Of a DNA stretch of 64,000 nt, positions 53,969 through 63,742 are shown piece by piece. The position numbers were made by a program, and so were the translations under genes. The notes beneath the pieces were generated by a model. It saw only the letters and a list, made by a program, of their open reading frames with translations. It was not told where the DNA came from and searched no databases. Positions within the stretch are counted from its first letter, which is position 1, and each line of letters begins with the position of its first letter. Location of the stretch: contig NZ_JAPPRJ010000001.1 in the NCBI RefSeq assembly GCF_026672545.1, positions 1,928,001 through 1,992,000 on the forward strand. Reading direction: 5' to 3'. This stretch comes from Rhizobium sp. SL86 (GTDB lineage Bacteria; Pseudomonadota; Alphaproteobacteria; Rhizobiales; Rhizobiaceae).

Positions 53969-54604
53969 TCAGGCGGCCTTGGCCGGCGGCATCGGCTTGA
54001 TCACGCTCATCAGCGCGCCATAGGGCAAAAGCATCAGCAGGCCGACGATAAGCTTGACGACGAAATCGCCGATCGCCCAGGAGATCCACCGCGGAGCTTC
54101 CATCGCAAACACGCCGAGGATCGGCGCCTGGCCGATGGCGAAATCGTCATTGGCGCCGAGGAAGGCAAAGGCCGGCGCGAAGGACAGCGAAAAGAACAGC
54201 ACCGTATCGAGCATGGAGCCGATGAGCGAACCGGCGAGCGGCGCCTGCCACCAGGTCTGGCGGCGCAGGCGGTTGAAGACGGAGATATCGAGAAGCTGGC
54301 CCACCAGATAGGCCGTGCCGGAGGCCATCGCGATGCGCGGCATCGAGGTGTAATAGGAGATCGCCACGCCGACGACGAAGCCGGCAAACACCACGCGGCG
54401 GGCAATCTGTGGCCCGAACTGGCGGTTGGTCAGGTCCGTGACGAGGAAGGCGGCCGGATAGATGAAGGCGCCCCAGGTCAGAAGGTCGCTCAGCTGGATG
54501 CCGAACAGGCTGCCGAGGACGGGGAACTGGACGAGGAAATTCGAGGCGACGACGACAAGCGTCATCAGGAGAACGTAAAGGGAAGTCGCGCGCAGATACT
54601 GCAT
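53969..54604 (-). CDS. yhhQ: Queuosine-precursor transporter (YhhQ/VUT family)
   Basis: Predicted 211-residue inner-membrane protein with about six hydrophobic segments. Family features are LLTWGAFIYPAAFLVTDLTN, GTAYLVGQLLDISVFNRLR and GSMLDTVLFFSLSF. E. coli YhhQ imports the queuosine precursors preQ0 and preQ1. Just upstream a hairpin overlaps the AGGG ribosome-binding site, suggesting translational control. It lies downstream of rpmB on the same strand, with a terminator between. Confidence 0.93.
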   Translation of the reverse strand: MQYLRATSLYVLLMTLVVVASNFLVQFPVLGSLFGIQLSDLLTWGAFIYPAAFLVTDLTNRQFGPQIARRVVFAGFVVGVAISYYTSMPRIAMASGTAYLVGQLLDISVFNRLRRQTWWQAPLAGSLIGSMLDTVLFFSLSFAPAFAFLGANDDFAIGQAPILGVFAMEAPRWISWAIGDFVVKLIVGLLMLLPYGALMSVIKPMPPAKAA

Positions 54605-54611
54605 TTTTTTA

Positions 54612-54630
54612 CCCTGGGTGATGCCACCAG
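54612..54630 (-). promoter_or_regulatory. Hairpin overlapping the yhhQ ribosome-binding site
   Basis: On the minus strand CTGGTG-GCAT-CACCCAG (one bulged C) pairs over six positions and its 3' arm runs into the AGGG ribosome-binding site. GTAAAAAAATG follows, where ATG is the start codon. The small stem followed by an A-rich tail recalls preQ1-I riboswitches, but the loop does not match that consensus well. Confidence 0.35.
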
Positions 54631-54650
54631 CTGGAGAAAATTCGGCAACA

Positions 54651-54680
54651 GAAAAGGCTTGAACGGAAGACCGTCAAGCC
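54651..54680 (-). terminator. Terminator of rpmB
   Basis: On the minus strand GGCTTGACGG / CCGTTCAAGCC pairs with one bulged base around a short loop and is followed by TTTTCTG, about 35 bases after the rpmB stop. Confidence 0.75.
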
Positions 54681-54714
54681 CTGTCTGGAACCAGTGATGA
54701 AGCAGAAGGCAGCC

Positions 54715-55005
54715 TTACGCGGCTTCTGCGGTCTTCTTGGCGATCTGGCGACGCAGCAGACGAGCGCGCATCGACAGTTCGTTTTCGCTGGCCTTCATCA
54801 GGAAGGCGTCCAGGCCACCGCGATGCTCAACCGAGCGCAGGGCATGAGCGGAAACGCGCAGGCGGAAACGCTGGCCAAGCGCGTCGGAGATCAGCGTGAC
54901 GTCGCACAGGTTCGGCAGGAACCGACGCTTGGTCTTGTTGTTGGCGTGAGAGACGTTGTTGCCCGACTGGACGCCCTTGCCGGTCAATTCGCACTTACGG
55001 GACAT
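54715..55005 (-). CDS. rpmB: Large-subunit ribosomal protein L28
   Basis: Predicted 96-residue ribosomal protein. [20 protein letters not shown] at the N terminus and TKRRFLPNL are diagnostic of bL28. It has the longer alphaproteobacterial C-terminal extension ([20 protein letters not shown]). The start at 55005 follows AAAGGTG. It is monocistronic with a terminator and divergent from the DUF3108 gene. The Cys pair of zinc-binding L28 forms is absent, as usual in this group. Confidence 0.97.
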   Translation of the reverse strand: MSRKCELTGKGVQSGNNVSHANNKTKRRFLPNLCDVTLISDALGQRFRLRVSAHALRSVEHRGGLDAFLMKASENELSMRARLLRRQIAKKTAEAA

Positions 55006-55240
55006 GGGTACACCTTTGTTCTTCTTTGCAATTGAACGGGGATTCGGGCAAAGCCCGCCCAGCCGATCCAACTGGTCCTGTATGGAAAGTTGCGGTTCTA
55101 TAGTCAGTGGGGCCGCGTCCGTCAAGTCGAACCTGCGTCCGATGGGCGAATTCCACCGCAAGGCCCGGCACAATCGCTATTTTGTTGCCATAGTTGCCGA
55201 TCTATAACAAGCACACCAACCCCGCTTTCAGGAATCGCCC

Positions 55241-56017
55241 ATGCTCCAGCGGAGCCGCTCCCTTGTTCTCCTCGCGGTGGCTGCGATCGGCCTGTCCGCC
55301 ACGCCGGCGGTGACGGCCGGCACCCGCCATATCAGCGAATATGATGTTTCGCTTGGCCTGCTGCCGATCGCCAAGGCCTCGTTTGCCAGCGAATTCGACG
55401 GGCGCTCCTACACCATCTCCGGCGCCTTCCGCTCGTCGGGCCTCGTCAATCTCTTCACGCGGATTTCCGCCGATACCAGCGTGAAGGGCACGATCCGCGG
55501 CCGGCGGCTGCAGGCGGATGCCTATTCGCTGGTTTATACGCAGGGCAAAAAGACGCGGGTCTACGACATTGCCTACCGGAACGGCGACGTGGTGTCCTCC
55601 ACCATCAAGCCGGAGCCCGGCTCGCGCCCGCCGACCTGGATCCCGGTGTCGGACGGTGACCTGCAATCGGTGCTTGATCCGCTCTCCGGCCTGATCTTTC
55701 CGGAGGGCGCGCAGATCTGCCCGAGCCGCCTGCCGATCTATGACGGGGAATCCCGCATGGACCTCGTTTTGACCTCGAAGGGCAAAAAGACAATCTCGAC
55801 TGATGGTTACAAGGGCGACGTGACGGTCTGCGAGGTGCGCTACATGCCGAAATCGGGTTATCGCAAGGGCCGCAGCGATATCGAGTTCCTGAAGCAGGCG
55901 CGCATGGAAGTGTGGTTTGCCAAGGCCGAGGGCGTCAATGTATATGCTCCGGTCTATGCCCGCATCCCGACCAAGGTCGGGGACGTCTTCGTGACGGCGG
56001 TGAAATACGGCGGTTAA
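55241..56017 (+). CDS. DUF3108 periplasmic protein
   Basis: Predicted 258-residue protein with a signal peptide (residues 1-26, LVLLAVAAIGLSATPAVTAG). The body reads as DUF3108: YDVSLGLLPIAKASFASEF, YTISGAFRSSGLVNLF, a TQGKKTRVYDIAYRNG strand series, DPLSGLIFP and CPSRLPIYDG. Members are probably beta-barrel-like lipid- or envelope-associated proteins; the function is unknown. The start has AGGAA upstream. A DMT exporter gene follows 33 bases later on the same strand. Confidence 0.85.
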   Translation: MLQRSRSLVLLAVAAIGLSATPAVTAGTRHISEYDVSLGLLPIAKASFASEFDGRSYTISGAFRSSGLVNLFTRISADTSVKGTIRGRRLQADAYSLVYTQGKKTRVYDIAYRNGDVVSSTIKPEPGSRPPTWIPVSDGDLQSVLDPLSGLIFPEGAQICPSRLPIYDGESRMDLVLTSKGKKTISTDGYKGDVTVCEVRYMPKSGYRKGRSDIEFLKQARMEVWFAKAEGVNVYAPVYARIPTKVGDVFVTAVKYGG

Positions 56018-56050
56018 GCGGGCGCATGGATCGCCCCAACGGGGGCGGAT

Positions 56051-56941
56051 GTGAAGATCAAGGGAACGCTGATCGGTTTTACGGCCATCCTGATGTGGTC
56101 GCTGCTTGCCTTGATGACGGCAGCCTCGGGCACCATGCCGCCCTTCCAGCTGTCGGCCATCACCTTTGCGATCGGCAGCCTTCCCGGCATCATTCTTCTG
56201 GCCGTGCGGCCGGAGCGGTTGAAGCTTTTGCGCCAGCCGGCCAAGGTCTGGCTCACCGGCATTGGCGGGCTGTTCGGCTATCACTTTCTCTATTTCACGG
56301 CGTTGCGCAACGCGCCGGCGGTGGAGGCGGGGCTGATCGCCTATCTCTGGCCGCTCTTTATCGTCGTCGGTTCGGCGCTTCTGCCGGGCGAGCGGTTGCG
56401 CTGGTACCATCTGGCCGGCGCCGTTTCGGGGCTGGCGGGCACGGTCGCCATCGTCTCGCGCGCCGGCATTTCCTTCGAGGGCACCTATCTCGTCGGTTAT
56501 GGCGCGGCCTTCCTCTGCGCCTTCACCTGGTCCGGTTATTCGCTGCTCACCCGGCGTTTCGAGGCGGTGTCGACGGATGTGGTGACCGGCTTCTGCCTCG
56601 CCACCTCGCTCCTGTCGCTCATCTGCCATCTTGCGCTGGAAACCACCGTCTGGCCCGCCAATGGCGGGGAATGGCTGGCGATCATCGGCCTCGGCCTTCT
56701 GCCGGTGGGTGCGGCCTTCTATGCCTGGGATTACGGGGTGAAGACCGGTGACATCCAGATCCTCGGTGCCGCAAGTTATGCGGCGCCGCTGCTCTCGACG
56801 CTGATCCTCGTGCTCTTCGGTTTCGCCGAACCGAGCCTTCGTATTGCGCTCGCCTGCCTGCTGATCACCGGCGGCGCGGTGCTGGCTGCGAAGGACATGA
56901 TCTTTAACCGGCGCAAGAGGGAGACCGCGCCGGCGGAATGA
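56051..56941 (+). CDS. DMT-superfamily exporter (EamA/YddG-like)
   Basis: Predicted 296-residue inner-membrane protein with ten hydrophobic segments in two EamA repeats. The motifs FTAILMWSLLALM, GYHFLYFTALRNAPAVEAG, YLWPLFIVVGSALLP and LGAASYAAPLLSTLILVLFG fit the YddG-type group that exports aromatic amino acids or similar metabolites. The substrate is not certain. The start is a GTG at 56051 following GGGGGCG. It converges with the cupin gene two bases apart. Confidence 0.88.
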   Translation: MKIKGTLIGFTAILMWSLLALMTAASGTMPPFQLSAITFAIGSLPGIILLAVRPERLKLLRQPAKVWLTGIGGLFGYHFLYFTALRNAPAVEAGLIAYLWPLFIVVGSALLPGERLRWYHLAGAVSGLAGTVAIVSRAGISFEGTYLVGYGAAFLCAFTWSGYSLLTRRFEAVSTDVVTGFCLATSLLSLICHLALETTVWPANGGEWLAIIGLGLLPVGAAFYAWDYGVKTGDIQILGAASYAAPLLSTLILVLFGFAEPSLRIALACLLITGGAVLAAKDMIFNRRKRETAPAE

Positions 56942-56943
56942 TG

Positions 56944-57366
56944 TCAGGCGCCCGGTTCCCAGCCGGGCGGCGCCATCTCGAACTTTTCGAAGACGAAACC
57001 GGGTGCCACGGTGCAGCCGACCAGGGTGAAGGCGCCGAGCGGTTCGGCGCATTGCCACTCATCGGCCACGACGACGACCTGCGGGCGTTCGCCCTTCGCC
57101 AGATCAAGCCCGAGGATCTCCTCCCGTGCCGATTCCCCGTCTTTCGCAAGCCGGAGCTTCAGCGGACCGCCCGCATAGAAATGCCAGACCTCCGCGGCAT
57201 CCTTGACACGGTGCCAGTGCGAACGCTCGCCGGCCTTCAGCAGATAGTAGATCGCGGTGGAATGGCCGCGCGCAGCGCCGTTCTCGTCGCGGAAGGTTTC
57301 CGTGTACCAGCCGCCTTCCGGGTGCGGCTGCATGGCAAGCGTGGTGATGATCTCGTCGGCGGTCAC
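56944..57366 (-). CDS. DUF985 cupin-domain protein
   Basis: Predicted 140-residue single-domain cupin. The pattern [47 protein letters not shown] and [16 protein letters not shown] is typical of the DUF985 family. Family structures show a cupin barrel that can bind a ligand, but no activity is established. It starts with a GTG that overlaps the glyoxalase II stop by four bases (GTGA), so translation is coupled. Confidence 0.9.
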   Translation of the reverse strand: MTADEIITTLAMQPHPEGGWYTETFRDENGAARGHSTAIYYLLKAGERSHWHRVKDAAEVWHFYAGGPLKLRLAKDGESAREEILGLDLAKGERPQVVVVADEWQCAEPLGAFTLVGCTVAPGFVFEKFEMAPPGWEPGA

Positions 57367-58136
57367 TTGAAATTGTCCTTGCGCTTGCGGATCTCGGCAA
57401 ACACCTCTTCGTTGGTGGCGCCTTCCATCAGGAGATTGCGGCGGATCGCCGGATCGGCGACGCGCAGGAAGGGATTGGTTTCCTTTTCCTGCCCCATCAT
57501 GGTCGGGATGGTGAATTTGCCCTCGGCCCGCAACTCCTCGATCTGCCGGAGGCGGCGCTGCAGCACCTCGTTGTCCGGATCGATGGTGACGGCAAAGCGG
57601 GCATTCGACAGCGTGTACTCGTGGCCGAAATAGATCGCCGTCTCATCCGGCAGCACGCAGAGTTTCTGCAGCGAGTGCCACATGTCGGCGGCGGGCCGCT
57701 CGAACAGCCGGCCGCAACCGAGCGCAAACAGCGTATCGGCGGCAAACAGCAGCTTGTCCTCCGGAAAACTGTAACAGACATGGCCTGCCGTGTGGCCGGG
57801 CGTCTCGAAGACGCGCACCGGATGCTCGCCGAACAGGAATTCGTCGCCATCGCCGACGGTGCGGTCGAGGCCGGGGATCGCCACCGCCTCGTTGACCGGA
57901 CCGATGATCTCGCAGCCGTAGCGCTCCTTCAGCGCGAGATTGGCTTCCACATGATCGGTGTGGTGATGCGTCGTGAAGATGTGCGTGATCGTCCAGCCCC
58001 GCGCTTCTGCGGCGGCAACGATCGGTTTTTCCTCCGGAGCGTCGATGGAGGCAGTGAGGCCGCTTTGCGGATCATGCAGCAGGACGCCGAAATTGTCGCT
58101 GCGACATGGAAAGACGTCGATGGCCAGAGTTTTCAT
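57363..58136 (-). CDS. gloB: Hydroxyacylglutathione hydrolase (glyoxalase II)
   Basis: Predicted 257-residue metallo-beta-lactamase-fold enzyme hydrolysing S-lactoylglutathione to lactate and glutathione. The binuclear metal motif is THHHTDH (residues 56-62). Further ligands lie in [29 protein letters not shown] and [15 protein letters not shown]. The C-terminal glutathione-binding domain contains KETNPFLR. I start at MKTLAIDVF; upstream in-frame sequence overlaps the divergent methyltransferase promoter. It is cotranscribed with the cupin gene. Confidence 0.95.
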   Translation of the reverse strand: MKTLAIDVFPCRSDNFGVLLHDPQSGLTASIDAPEEKPIVAAAEARGWTITHIFTTHHHTDHVEANLALKERYGCEIIGPVNEAVAIPGLDRTVGDGDEFLFGEHPVRVFETPGHTAGHVCYSFPEDKLLFAADTLFALGCGRLFERPAADMWHSLQKLCVLPDETAIYFGHEYTLSNARFAVTIDPDNEVLQRRLRQIEELRAEGKFTIPTMMGQEKETNPFLRVADPAIRRNLLMEGATNEEVFAEIRKRKDNFK

Positions 58137-58223
58137 GGCGGGAACCCATTGTTCTTGCGGTGCGTCGACACAATGTAGAGGCCCCGGACTTGAAGTCCAA
58201 CCACCCTTTGCTAGGTTTGCGGC

Positions 58224-59006
58224 ATGCACGCCGATATCGTCGATCTCCGCGAATTCTACCACTCGCAACTGGGCCGCTTTGCCGAGCATTCGATCGCCAT
58301 GGCGCTGTCGTCGCTGTGGACGCGCCTGCCGGAGGAGCGTCTGGTGGGGCTCGGTTATGCCGTTCCTTATCTTGACCGCTTTCGCGCGGACACCGAACGC
58401 ACCTTCGCTTTTATGCCGGCGGGGCAGGGGGCGGTGAACTGGCCGGTCGGGGAACTGTCCTCCACCGCGCTGGTCTTCGAGGAGGAACTGCCGCTGCCGG
58501 ACAGTTCCATCGACCGCGTGCTGATGGTGCATTCGCTGGAATTTGCCGAAAACCCGCGCGAGACGCTGAAGGAATTGTGGCGTGTGCTGGCGCCGGGCGG
58601 CCGACTGATCATCGTCGTGCCGAACCGGCGGGGCGTATGGGCCCGCATGGAACATACGCCCTTCGGGTCTGGCCGGCCCTATTCCCGCCGGCAGCTGACC
58701 AATCTCCTGCGGGAAACCAATTTTACACCCGCCGCCAGTGCGGAAGCGCTCTTCTTTCCGCCGTCGAAGCTGAGGGCCGTGCTGAAGCTGCGTCACGGCT
58801 TCGAGCGGGTCGGACGCAGGCTGTGGCCCGCCTTCTGCGGTGTGCTGGTGCTGGAGGCGCAGAAACGGCTCTATCAGGGGCTGCCCGTGGCGGCACGCGC
58901 CTCGCGCCGCGTCTTTGTGCCGGTACTCGGCGCACAAGGGGTGCCGACCACGAGAACGAAAGCCGATCCCTTCTTCCTGCTCGACAAAAGCGGTGTGCGG
59001 GATTAA
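58224..59006 (+). CDS. Class I SAM-dependent methyltransferase
   Basis: Predicted 260-residue protein with a methyltransferase-11-type fold. The central strand after the SAM region is recognisable as [40 protein letters not shown] (written here only as an outline: [11 protein letters not shown], then [13 protein letters not shown]). The usual glycine-rich SAM loop is poorly conserved, being replaced by [11 protein letters not shown]. The substrate is unknown. It is divergent from gloB, a common arrangement in rhizobia. No strong ribosome-binding site is seen. Confidence 0.85.
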   Translation: MHADIVDLREFYHSQLGRFAEHSIAMALSSLWTRLPEERLVGLGYAVPYLDRFRADTERTFAFMPAGQGAVNWPVGELSSTALVFEEELPLPDSSIDRVLMVHSLEFAENPRETLKELWRVLAPGGRLIIVVPNRRGVWARMEHTPFGSGRPYSRRQLTNLLRETNFTPAASAEALFFPPSKLRAVLKLRHGFERVGRRLWPAFCGVLVLEAQKRLYQGLPVAARASRRVFVPVLGAQGVPTTRTKADPFFLLDKSGVRD

Positions 59007-59039
59007 GGCGAAGGATCATCTTTTTCGAAGGTCTTTCCC

Positions 59040-60146
59040 ATGGACAACGCACAGCTGAAGCCCGTTCCCCGCCCCGGAATCATGGATATCGCCGCTTATG
59101 TGCCGGGCAAGGAACATGCGCCGGGTGTCGCGCGCGTCTTCAAGCTCTCGTCCAACGAAACGCCGCTCGGTGCCAGCCCCAAGGCGCTCGATGCCTTCCG
59201 CCAGTCTGCCGGGCACCTGGAAATCTACCCAGACGGCCAGGCTCACGAGCTGCGCGCCGCAATCGCCGAAACCCATCGGCTGAATGCCGCCAACATCCTG
59301 TGCGGCAACGGCTCCGACGAACTGCTCGGCCTGCTGTGCCACGTCTATCTCGGCGCCGGCGATGAGGCGATCATCACCGAGCACGGTTTCCTCGTCTACA
59401 AGATCCAGATCATGGGCGCGGGCGCGACCCCGGTGACGGTCAAGGAAACCGAATGCCGGGTCAATGTCGATGCGATCCTGGCGGCAGTCACGCCGAAGAC
59501 GAAAATGGTCTTCATCGCCAATCCGGGCAATCCGACCGGCACCTATGTGCCTGCCGCCGAAGTGCGCCGCCTGCATGCCGGCCTGCCGAAGAACGTCATC
59601 CTGGTGCTCGACGCGGCTTATGCCGAATATGTGCGCGAGAACGACTACGAGTCCGGCATCGAACTCGTGTCCTCCGCCCAGAATGTCGTGATGACCCGCA
59701 CCTTCTCCAAGGTTTATGGACTTGCGGCCCTGCGCATCGGCTGGATGTACGGCCCGGCCGATATCCTCGACGCGCTGAACCGTGTGCGTGGCCCGTTCAA
59801 CCTGAATGCGCCTGCCATTGCCGCCGGTGCCGCGGCGATCCGCGACCAGGAGTTTATCGGCAAGGCCATCGAGTACAACACGCTGTGGCTCGACAAGCTG
59901 ACGCATGCCTTCACGACGCTCGGCCTCAAGGTCACGCCGTCCGTCACCAATTTCCTGCTCATCCATTTCCTGGATGTCGATGGCAAGCGGGCGCCCGAGG
60001 CAGATGAGTTCCTGACGAGCCGCGGTTATATCCTGCGGGCGGTAAAGGGTTATGGTTTCCCGAACGCGCTGCGCATGACGGTTGGCCCGGAAGAGGCCAA
60101 TCGCGGCGTCATCGAGGCTCTCGGCGAGTTTATGGGCAAGGCATGA
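59040..60146 (+). CDS. hisC: Histidinol-phosphate / aromatic aminotransferase
   Basis: Predicted 368-residue PLP aminotransferase of the HisC family. Key parts are [47 protein letters not shown] and the PLP lysine in [14 protein letters not shown] (Lys 224). It overlaps tyrC by four bases (ATGA). The fusion-like coupling with prephenate dehydrogenase suggests a role as aromatic aminotransferase in tyrosine and phenylalanine synthesis as well as, or instead of, histidine synthesis. No other his gene is nearby. Confidence 0.94.
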   Translation: MDNAQLKPVPRPGIMDIAAYVPGKEHAPGVARVFKLSSNETPLGASPKALDAFRQSAGHLEIYPDGQAHELRAAIAETHRLNAANILCGNGSDELLGLLCHVYLGAGDEAIITEHGFLVYKIQIMGAGATPVTVKETECRVNVDAILAAVTPKTKMVFIANPGNPTGTYVPAAEVRRLHAGLPKNVILVLDAAYAEYVRENDYESGIELVSSAQNVVMTRTFSKVYGLAALRIGWMYGPADILDALNRVRGPFNLNAPAIAAGAAAIRDQEFIGKAIEYNTLWLDKLTHAFTTLGLKVTPSVTNFLLIHFLDVDGKRAPEADEFLTSRGYILRAVKGYGFPNALRMTVGPEEANRGVIEALGEFMGKA

Positions 60147-61072
60147 CGGGTATTCTGTTCGACCGCATCACGCTGATCGGCATCGGCCTGATCGGCTCGT
60201 CCATCGCGCGCGATATCAAGGAACTTGGCCTTGCCCGCGAGGTGGTGATTTCGACGCGTAGCGAAGCGACCCTGAAGCGCGCCGAAGAACTGGCGCTTGG
60301 TGACCGGTACGAGACGTCTGCCGCCGAGGCGGTGAAGGATGCCGATCTCGTCATCGTTTCGGTCCCGGTCGGTTCGTCCGGCGCAGTGGCGGAGCAGATT
60401 GCGCCGAACCTGAAGCCCGGCGCGATCCTGACCGATGTCGGATCGACCAAGGCGTCCGTGATCGCGCAGATGGCACCGCATGTGCCGCAGGGCGTTCACT
60501 TCATCCCCGGCCATCCGCTGGCGGGCACGGAAAAGTCCGGCCCGGACGCCGGTTTTGCCGGTCTCTTCAAGGGCCGCTGGTGCATCTTCACGCCGCTGCC
60601 GGAGACCGACGCCACGGCACTGGAAAAGCTCAAGGATTTCTGGATTGCGCTCGGTTCGCGGGTGGACGAGATGGACCCGCAGCATCACGACAAGGTGCTG
60701 GCGATCGTCTCGCACCTGCCGCATATCATCGCCTACAACATCGTCGGCACGGCCGATGACCTGGAGACGGTGACGGAATCGGAAGTCATCAAATATTCCG
60801 CCTCCGGTTTCCGCGATTTCACCCGCCTTGCCGCATCCGACCCCACCATGTGGCGGGATGTGTGCCTGCACAACAAGGATGCGATCCTGGAAATGCTGGC
60901 GCGTTTTTCGGAAGATCTGGCCTATCTGCAGCGGGCGATCCGCTGGGGCGAGGGCGACAAGTTGTTCGAGCTGTTTTCGCGCACCCGCACCATTCGCCGC
61001 TCGATCGTGCAGGCCGGCCAGGACGTGGACGCACCCGACTTCGGCCGCCACGCTCTGGACCCGAAGAGCTGA
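60143..61072 (+). CDS. tyrC: Prephenate/arogenate dehydrogenase
   Basis: Predicted 309-residue enzyme of tyrosine synthesis (TyrA-type, called TyrC in many rhizobia). The NAD-binding loop is GIGLIGSS (residues 13-20). The conserved [47 protein letters not shown] and [20 protein letters not shown] segments follow. There is no ACT or chorismate-mutase domain. It overlaps hisC by four bases. A cluster of hairpin-forming repeats follows the stop. Confidence 0.95.
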   Translation: MTGILFDRITLIGIGLIGSSIARDIKELGLAREVVISTRSEATLKRAEELALGDRYETSAAEAVKDADLVIVSVPVGSSGAVAEQIAPNLKPGAILTDVGSTKASVIAQMAPHVPQGVHFIPGHPLAGTEKSGPDAGFAGLFKGRWCIFTPLPETDATALEKLKDFWIALGSRVDEMDPQHHDKVLAIVSHLPHIIAYNIVGTADDLETVTESEVIKYSASGFRDFTRLAASDPTMWRDVCLHNKDAILEMLARFSEDLAYLQRAIRWGEGDKLFELFSRTRTIRRSIVQAGQDVDAPDFGRHALDPKS

Positions 61073-61080
61073 TTTGACGC

Positions 61081-61212
61081 AAGACCCCTCCCAACAAGGG
61101 GGAGGGCTTTAACCCAGCCGACCCGCCGAAGCCGATTGAAGCCCGGGCGGGTGCCGCGAAGGGTCTCCCCCCTCGTGGGGGAGATGGCGGCAGCCAGAGG
61201 GGGTTTTCTCCC
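61081..61212 (+). repeat. Mosaic of three GC-rich hairpins after tyrC
   Basis: Three inverted repeats lie in about 130 bases: CCCTCCC / GGGAGGG near 61085-61107, ACCCGCC / GGCGGGT near 61130-61152, and TCTCCCCC / GGGGGAGA near 61164-61183. A short AGAGGGGGTTTTC tail follows. The sequence resembles intergenic repeat families scattered through rhizobial genomes. The first hairpin plus CTTT could also terminate tyrC transcription. Confidence 0.7.
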
Positions 61213-61283
61213 ATATACGATAGCCTCTTACACCTTTGGGGAAGGGCTTTTGCCGGAAACGTGAGATGCTCTCAAGTTTGGCT

Positions 61284-62288
61284 TTAGATCGGCGGGATCT
61301 CGCCGATCGCGATAAAGCCGCCGACGAGCACCTTGCCGCGGTTCAGCGTCAGATCCAGGCTGGCGCTGTCGCCGCCGCCGGTCAGCGCCGACAGCATCTT
61401 GGAGGCCGTGTCGATGGTGGGGGCGGCCTGCGGCAGGTTTGCCTTCAACTGATCGCGCCAGGCGGCGATCTTGTCCACCCGAAGCTTCAGCTTGCCGGAA
61501 ATCCGGCCTTGTTCGTCGATCGAAAATGGTCCGCTGACCGAGAGAAGCTGGCCATTGCCGAGGTCGATGCCGACCTGGCGCATCTCGCCCTGCGTTCCAT
61601 AAAGACCCTTGCCGCTGTCCTGCCCGGCCAGCATCGCCGCCTTGCCGGCCAGCGTCACGTCGGCGACGGCCGTGAATTTCGGCAGGGCCTGCGGCAGGCC
61701 GGCGGCGGTCAGCGCCGTATCCTTCAGCGTGATGGCCGCGTCGAGATCGGCGCCGTTCTGCCTGAGATGCGCTTGCGTATCGGCGACCGCCAGATTGATG
61801 GTCTGCTGTGTCTGGGTGGAGACGATGTTTGTTTGCAGCCCCTTGATCACGGTGGAACTGCGCTCGACGCCGCCAAGCGTGGTGACGAGGCTTGACTGCA
61901 GGGTCTGCCATTGCGAGGAGGCGGTGAAGCCATGGCTGGTGCGGGTCTCGGCCGGGCCGTCCAACTCCCAGACGATATGGCTCGGTTCGTAGACCTGAGC
62001 AGCCGAGCGGAGCGCGCCGAAGGTCACGGCGACGCCGTTGTCGCGGTCATCGATCGCGACCTTCGAGCAGAAGAGACCGATCCGGAAGGGGAAACCGCGG
62101 TAATCCGCATCGCTGCATTCGGCGGTCACGCCGCTGCGCTGCTGTTCGCCCAGAATCGCCAGGGTTTTTTCCTTGAGCAGCGATGCGGCATAAAACCAGC
62201 CCGCCGTGTAGACGGCGATGACGAGGATGATCGCTGCCGCAAGCCCCCAAATCTTGCCGCTGATGCCGCTTCGGCTTGACGCTGCCAT
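61284..62288 (-). CDS. DUF2125 periplasmic protein
   Basis: Predicted 334-residue protein with one N-terminal membrane anchor (about residues 12-35: IWGLAAAIILVIAVYTAGWFYAAS), the rest presumably periplasmic. The motifs CSDADYRGFPFRIGLFCSKV and AQVYEPSHIVWELDGP are typical of DUF2125. The beta-rich layout (repeated strands and a low-complexity middle) recalls AsmA-like lipid-transfer proteins, but no function is established. The start follows GGAGAAG. It is divergent from the ChaC-like gene. Confidence 0.87.
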   Translation of the reverse strand: MAASSRSGISGKIWGLAAAIILVIAVYTAGWFYAASLLKEKTLAILGEQQRSGVTAECSDADYRGFPFRIGLFCSKVAIDDRDNGVAVTFGALRSAAQVYEPSHIVWELDGPAETRTSHGFTASSQWQTLQSSLVTTLGGVERSSTVIKGLQTNIVSTQTQQTINLAVADTQAHLRQNGADLDAAITLKDTALTAAGLPQALPKFTAVADVTLAGKAAMLAGQDSGKGLYGTQGEMRQVGIDLGNGQLLSVSGPFSIDEQGRISGKLKLRVDKIAAWRDQLKANLPQAAPTIDTASKMLSALTGGGDSASLDLTLNRGKVLVGGFIAIGEIPPI

Positions 62289-62338
62289 GATCTTCTCCAA
62301 TGGTGCTCGTTCGAATTGCATGCGGTGTGGCGTGGGAT

Positions 62339-62878
62339 ATGGACGAATTTTGGGTGTTTGGCTACGGTTCCCTGATGTGGAATCCGGGTTTTGCCTTTGA
62401 TGCAAGGATGCAGGCGCGGGCATTCGGTTATCGGCGGGCGCTGTGCGTTCGCTCCTTCGTTCACCGGGGCACACCGGATCGCCCCGGCCTTGTGCTCGGG
62501 CTTGATCGTGGCGGCTCCTGCCGCGGGGTCGCCTTCCGTGTCGCGCCGCCGGATCGTGAGGCGGTGATCGATTACCTGCGCAAACGGGAACTCGTGACGC
62601 ATGTCTATCTTGAGCGGCATCTCCCGGTGGCGCTGGAAGACGGTCGCCAGGTGAAGGCCCTGGGTTATGTGGTAGACCGGGCACATCCGCAATATGCCGG
62701 CGCGCTCGATGTGGAGGAGGCAGCGCGCATCGTGCATGTCTCTGCCGGACAGTCAGGACCCAACCATGCCTATGTGGCCAACACTGTTGCTCACATGAAC
62801 GAGATGGGCATTCGCGATGCCTGGCTGGAAGGGGTGGCGCGGACGGTCGCCTCGTTGCAGGGTCAGGCGGTCGCCTGA
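62339..62878 (+). CDS. ChaC-like gamma-glutamylcyclotransferase
   Basis: Predicted 179-residue enzyme. The N-terminal substrate-binding signature FGYGSLMWNPGF is diagnostic of the ChaC/GGCT fold. RGTPDRPGLVLGLDRGGSCRG and the helical region REAVIDYLRKREL follow. ChaC cleaves glutathione to 5-oxoproline and Cys-Gly. I start at MDEFWVFGYG; the frame opens at ATG 62300, only 12 bases from the divergent DUF2125 start. Its 3' end overlaps the convergent plsC by 16 bases. Confidence 0.92.
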   Translation: MDEFWVFGYGSLMWNPGFAFDARMQARAFGYRRALCVRSFVHRGTPDRPGLVLGLDRGGSCRGVAFRVAPPDREAVIDYLRKRELVTHVYLERHLPVALEDGRQVKALGYVVDRAHPQYAGALDVEEAARIVHVSAGQSGPNHAYVANTVAHMNEMGIRDAWLEGVARTVASLQGQAVA

Positions 62879-63669
62879 GCCTTGGCGCGCTCGGCCTTCA
62901 GTTCCGCAATCCGCTTGGCAGCGGTCGGCGGCAACGGCAGGTCGGGATTGGTGGCAACGTTTTCCAGCAACAGATCGTCGCTTGCCTTTTCCAGAGTCTC
63001 GACGAGATGGGCAAAAAAGGCGTCCGGATCCATGCCGGGCGCAATCGGCGGCAGGATGCGCACCTTGAAGTGGCCGGGATAGCGCATGGTGCTGCGGCGC
63101 GGCCAGAAGAGGCCGGGATGCAGGGCAATCGGCACGACCGGCACGTCCATGTCGCGGTAGATGCGGGCAATACCATAACGGTAGGCGGGCTCGGCGCCCG
63201 GCGGGCGGCGGGTGCCCTCCGGATAGATGATCAGCTGGCGCCCGGCCTCCATCTCGATCTTGGTGCGGCGCATGACTTCCAGCATCACCTTGCCGCGGGC
63301 GCCGCGATCGACCGGGATCATCCGCTGTTTCATGACATACCAGCCGAACAGCGGAATCCAGGTCAGTTCGCGCTTCAGGATGTAGACCGGGTCATCCATC
63401 CACGGCAGCAGCGCATAGGTATCCCAGAACGACTGGTGTTTCGGCGCAAAGATGCAGCCGGTTTTCGGGATGTTCTCCAGCCCCTCGATTTCGAAGGTGG
63501 TGCCGACGATCTTTTCCATCAGCCAGTGGTTCGAGCGCGCCCAGTCCTTCGGGATGCGGAACGCCTTCTTGCGCGGAAGCAGGAAATAGACCGGGGTCAG
63601 CACGATCATGCGCAGGATGAGGTTGGCATAAAAGGCGACGTTGAAAAGGGTCGAACGCAGCATCAGCAT
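62863..63669 (-). CDS. plsC: 1-acyl-sn-glycerol-3-phosphate acyltransferase (PlsC family)
   Basis: Predicted 268-residue membrane-associated acyltransferase that makes phosphatidic acid from lysophosphatidate. Motif I is HQSFWD (residues 78-83, HX4D) and motif III is YPEGTR (149-154). VVPIALHPGLFW forms motif IV. One hydrophobic N-terminal segment (about 10-32) anchors it. It follows the YdcF-family gene on the same strand, an order seen in rhizobia. It overlaps the ChaC-like gene tail to tail. Confidence 0.93.
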   Translation of the reverse strand: MLMLRSTLFNVAFYANLILRMIVLTPVYFLLPRKKAFRIPKDWARSNHWLMEKIVGTTFEIEGLENIPKTGCIFAPKHQSFWDTYALLPWMDDPVYILKRELTWIPLFGWYVMKQRMIPVDRGARGKVMLEVMRRTKIEMEAGRQLIIYPEGTRRPPGAEPAYRYGIARIYRDMDVPVVPIALHPGLFWPRRSTMRYPGHFKVRILPPIAPGMDPDAFFAHLVETLEKASDDLLLENVATNPDLPLPPTAAKRIAELKAERAKAQATA

Positions 63670-63742
63670 GAAGGAGATCCAGAAATTGCGGGTGCACGCG
63701 GTCCCTACACCATCGCGCTGGAAGACGGAAGCACTGGGGGCG

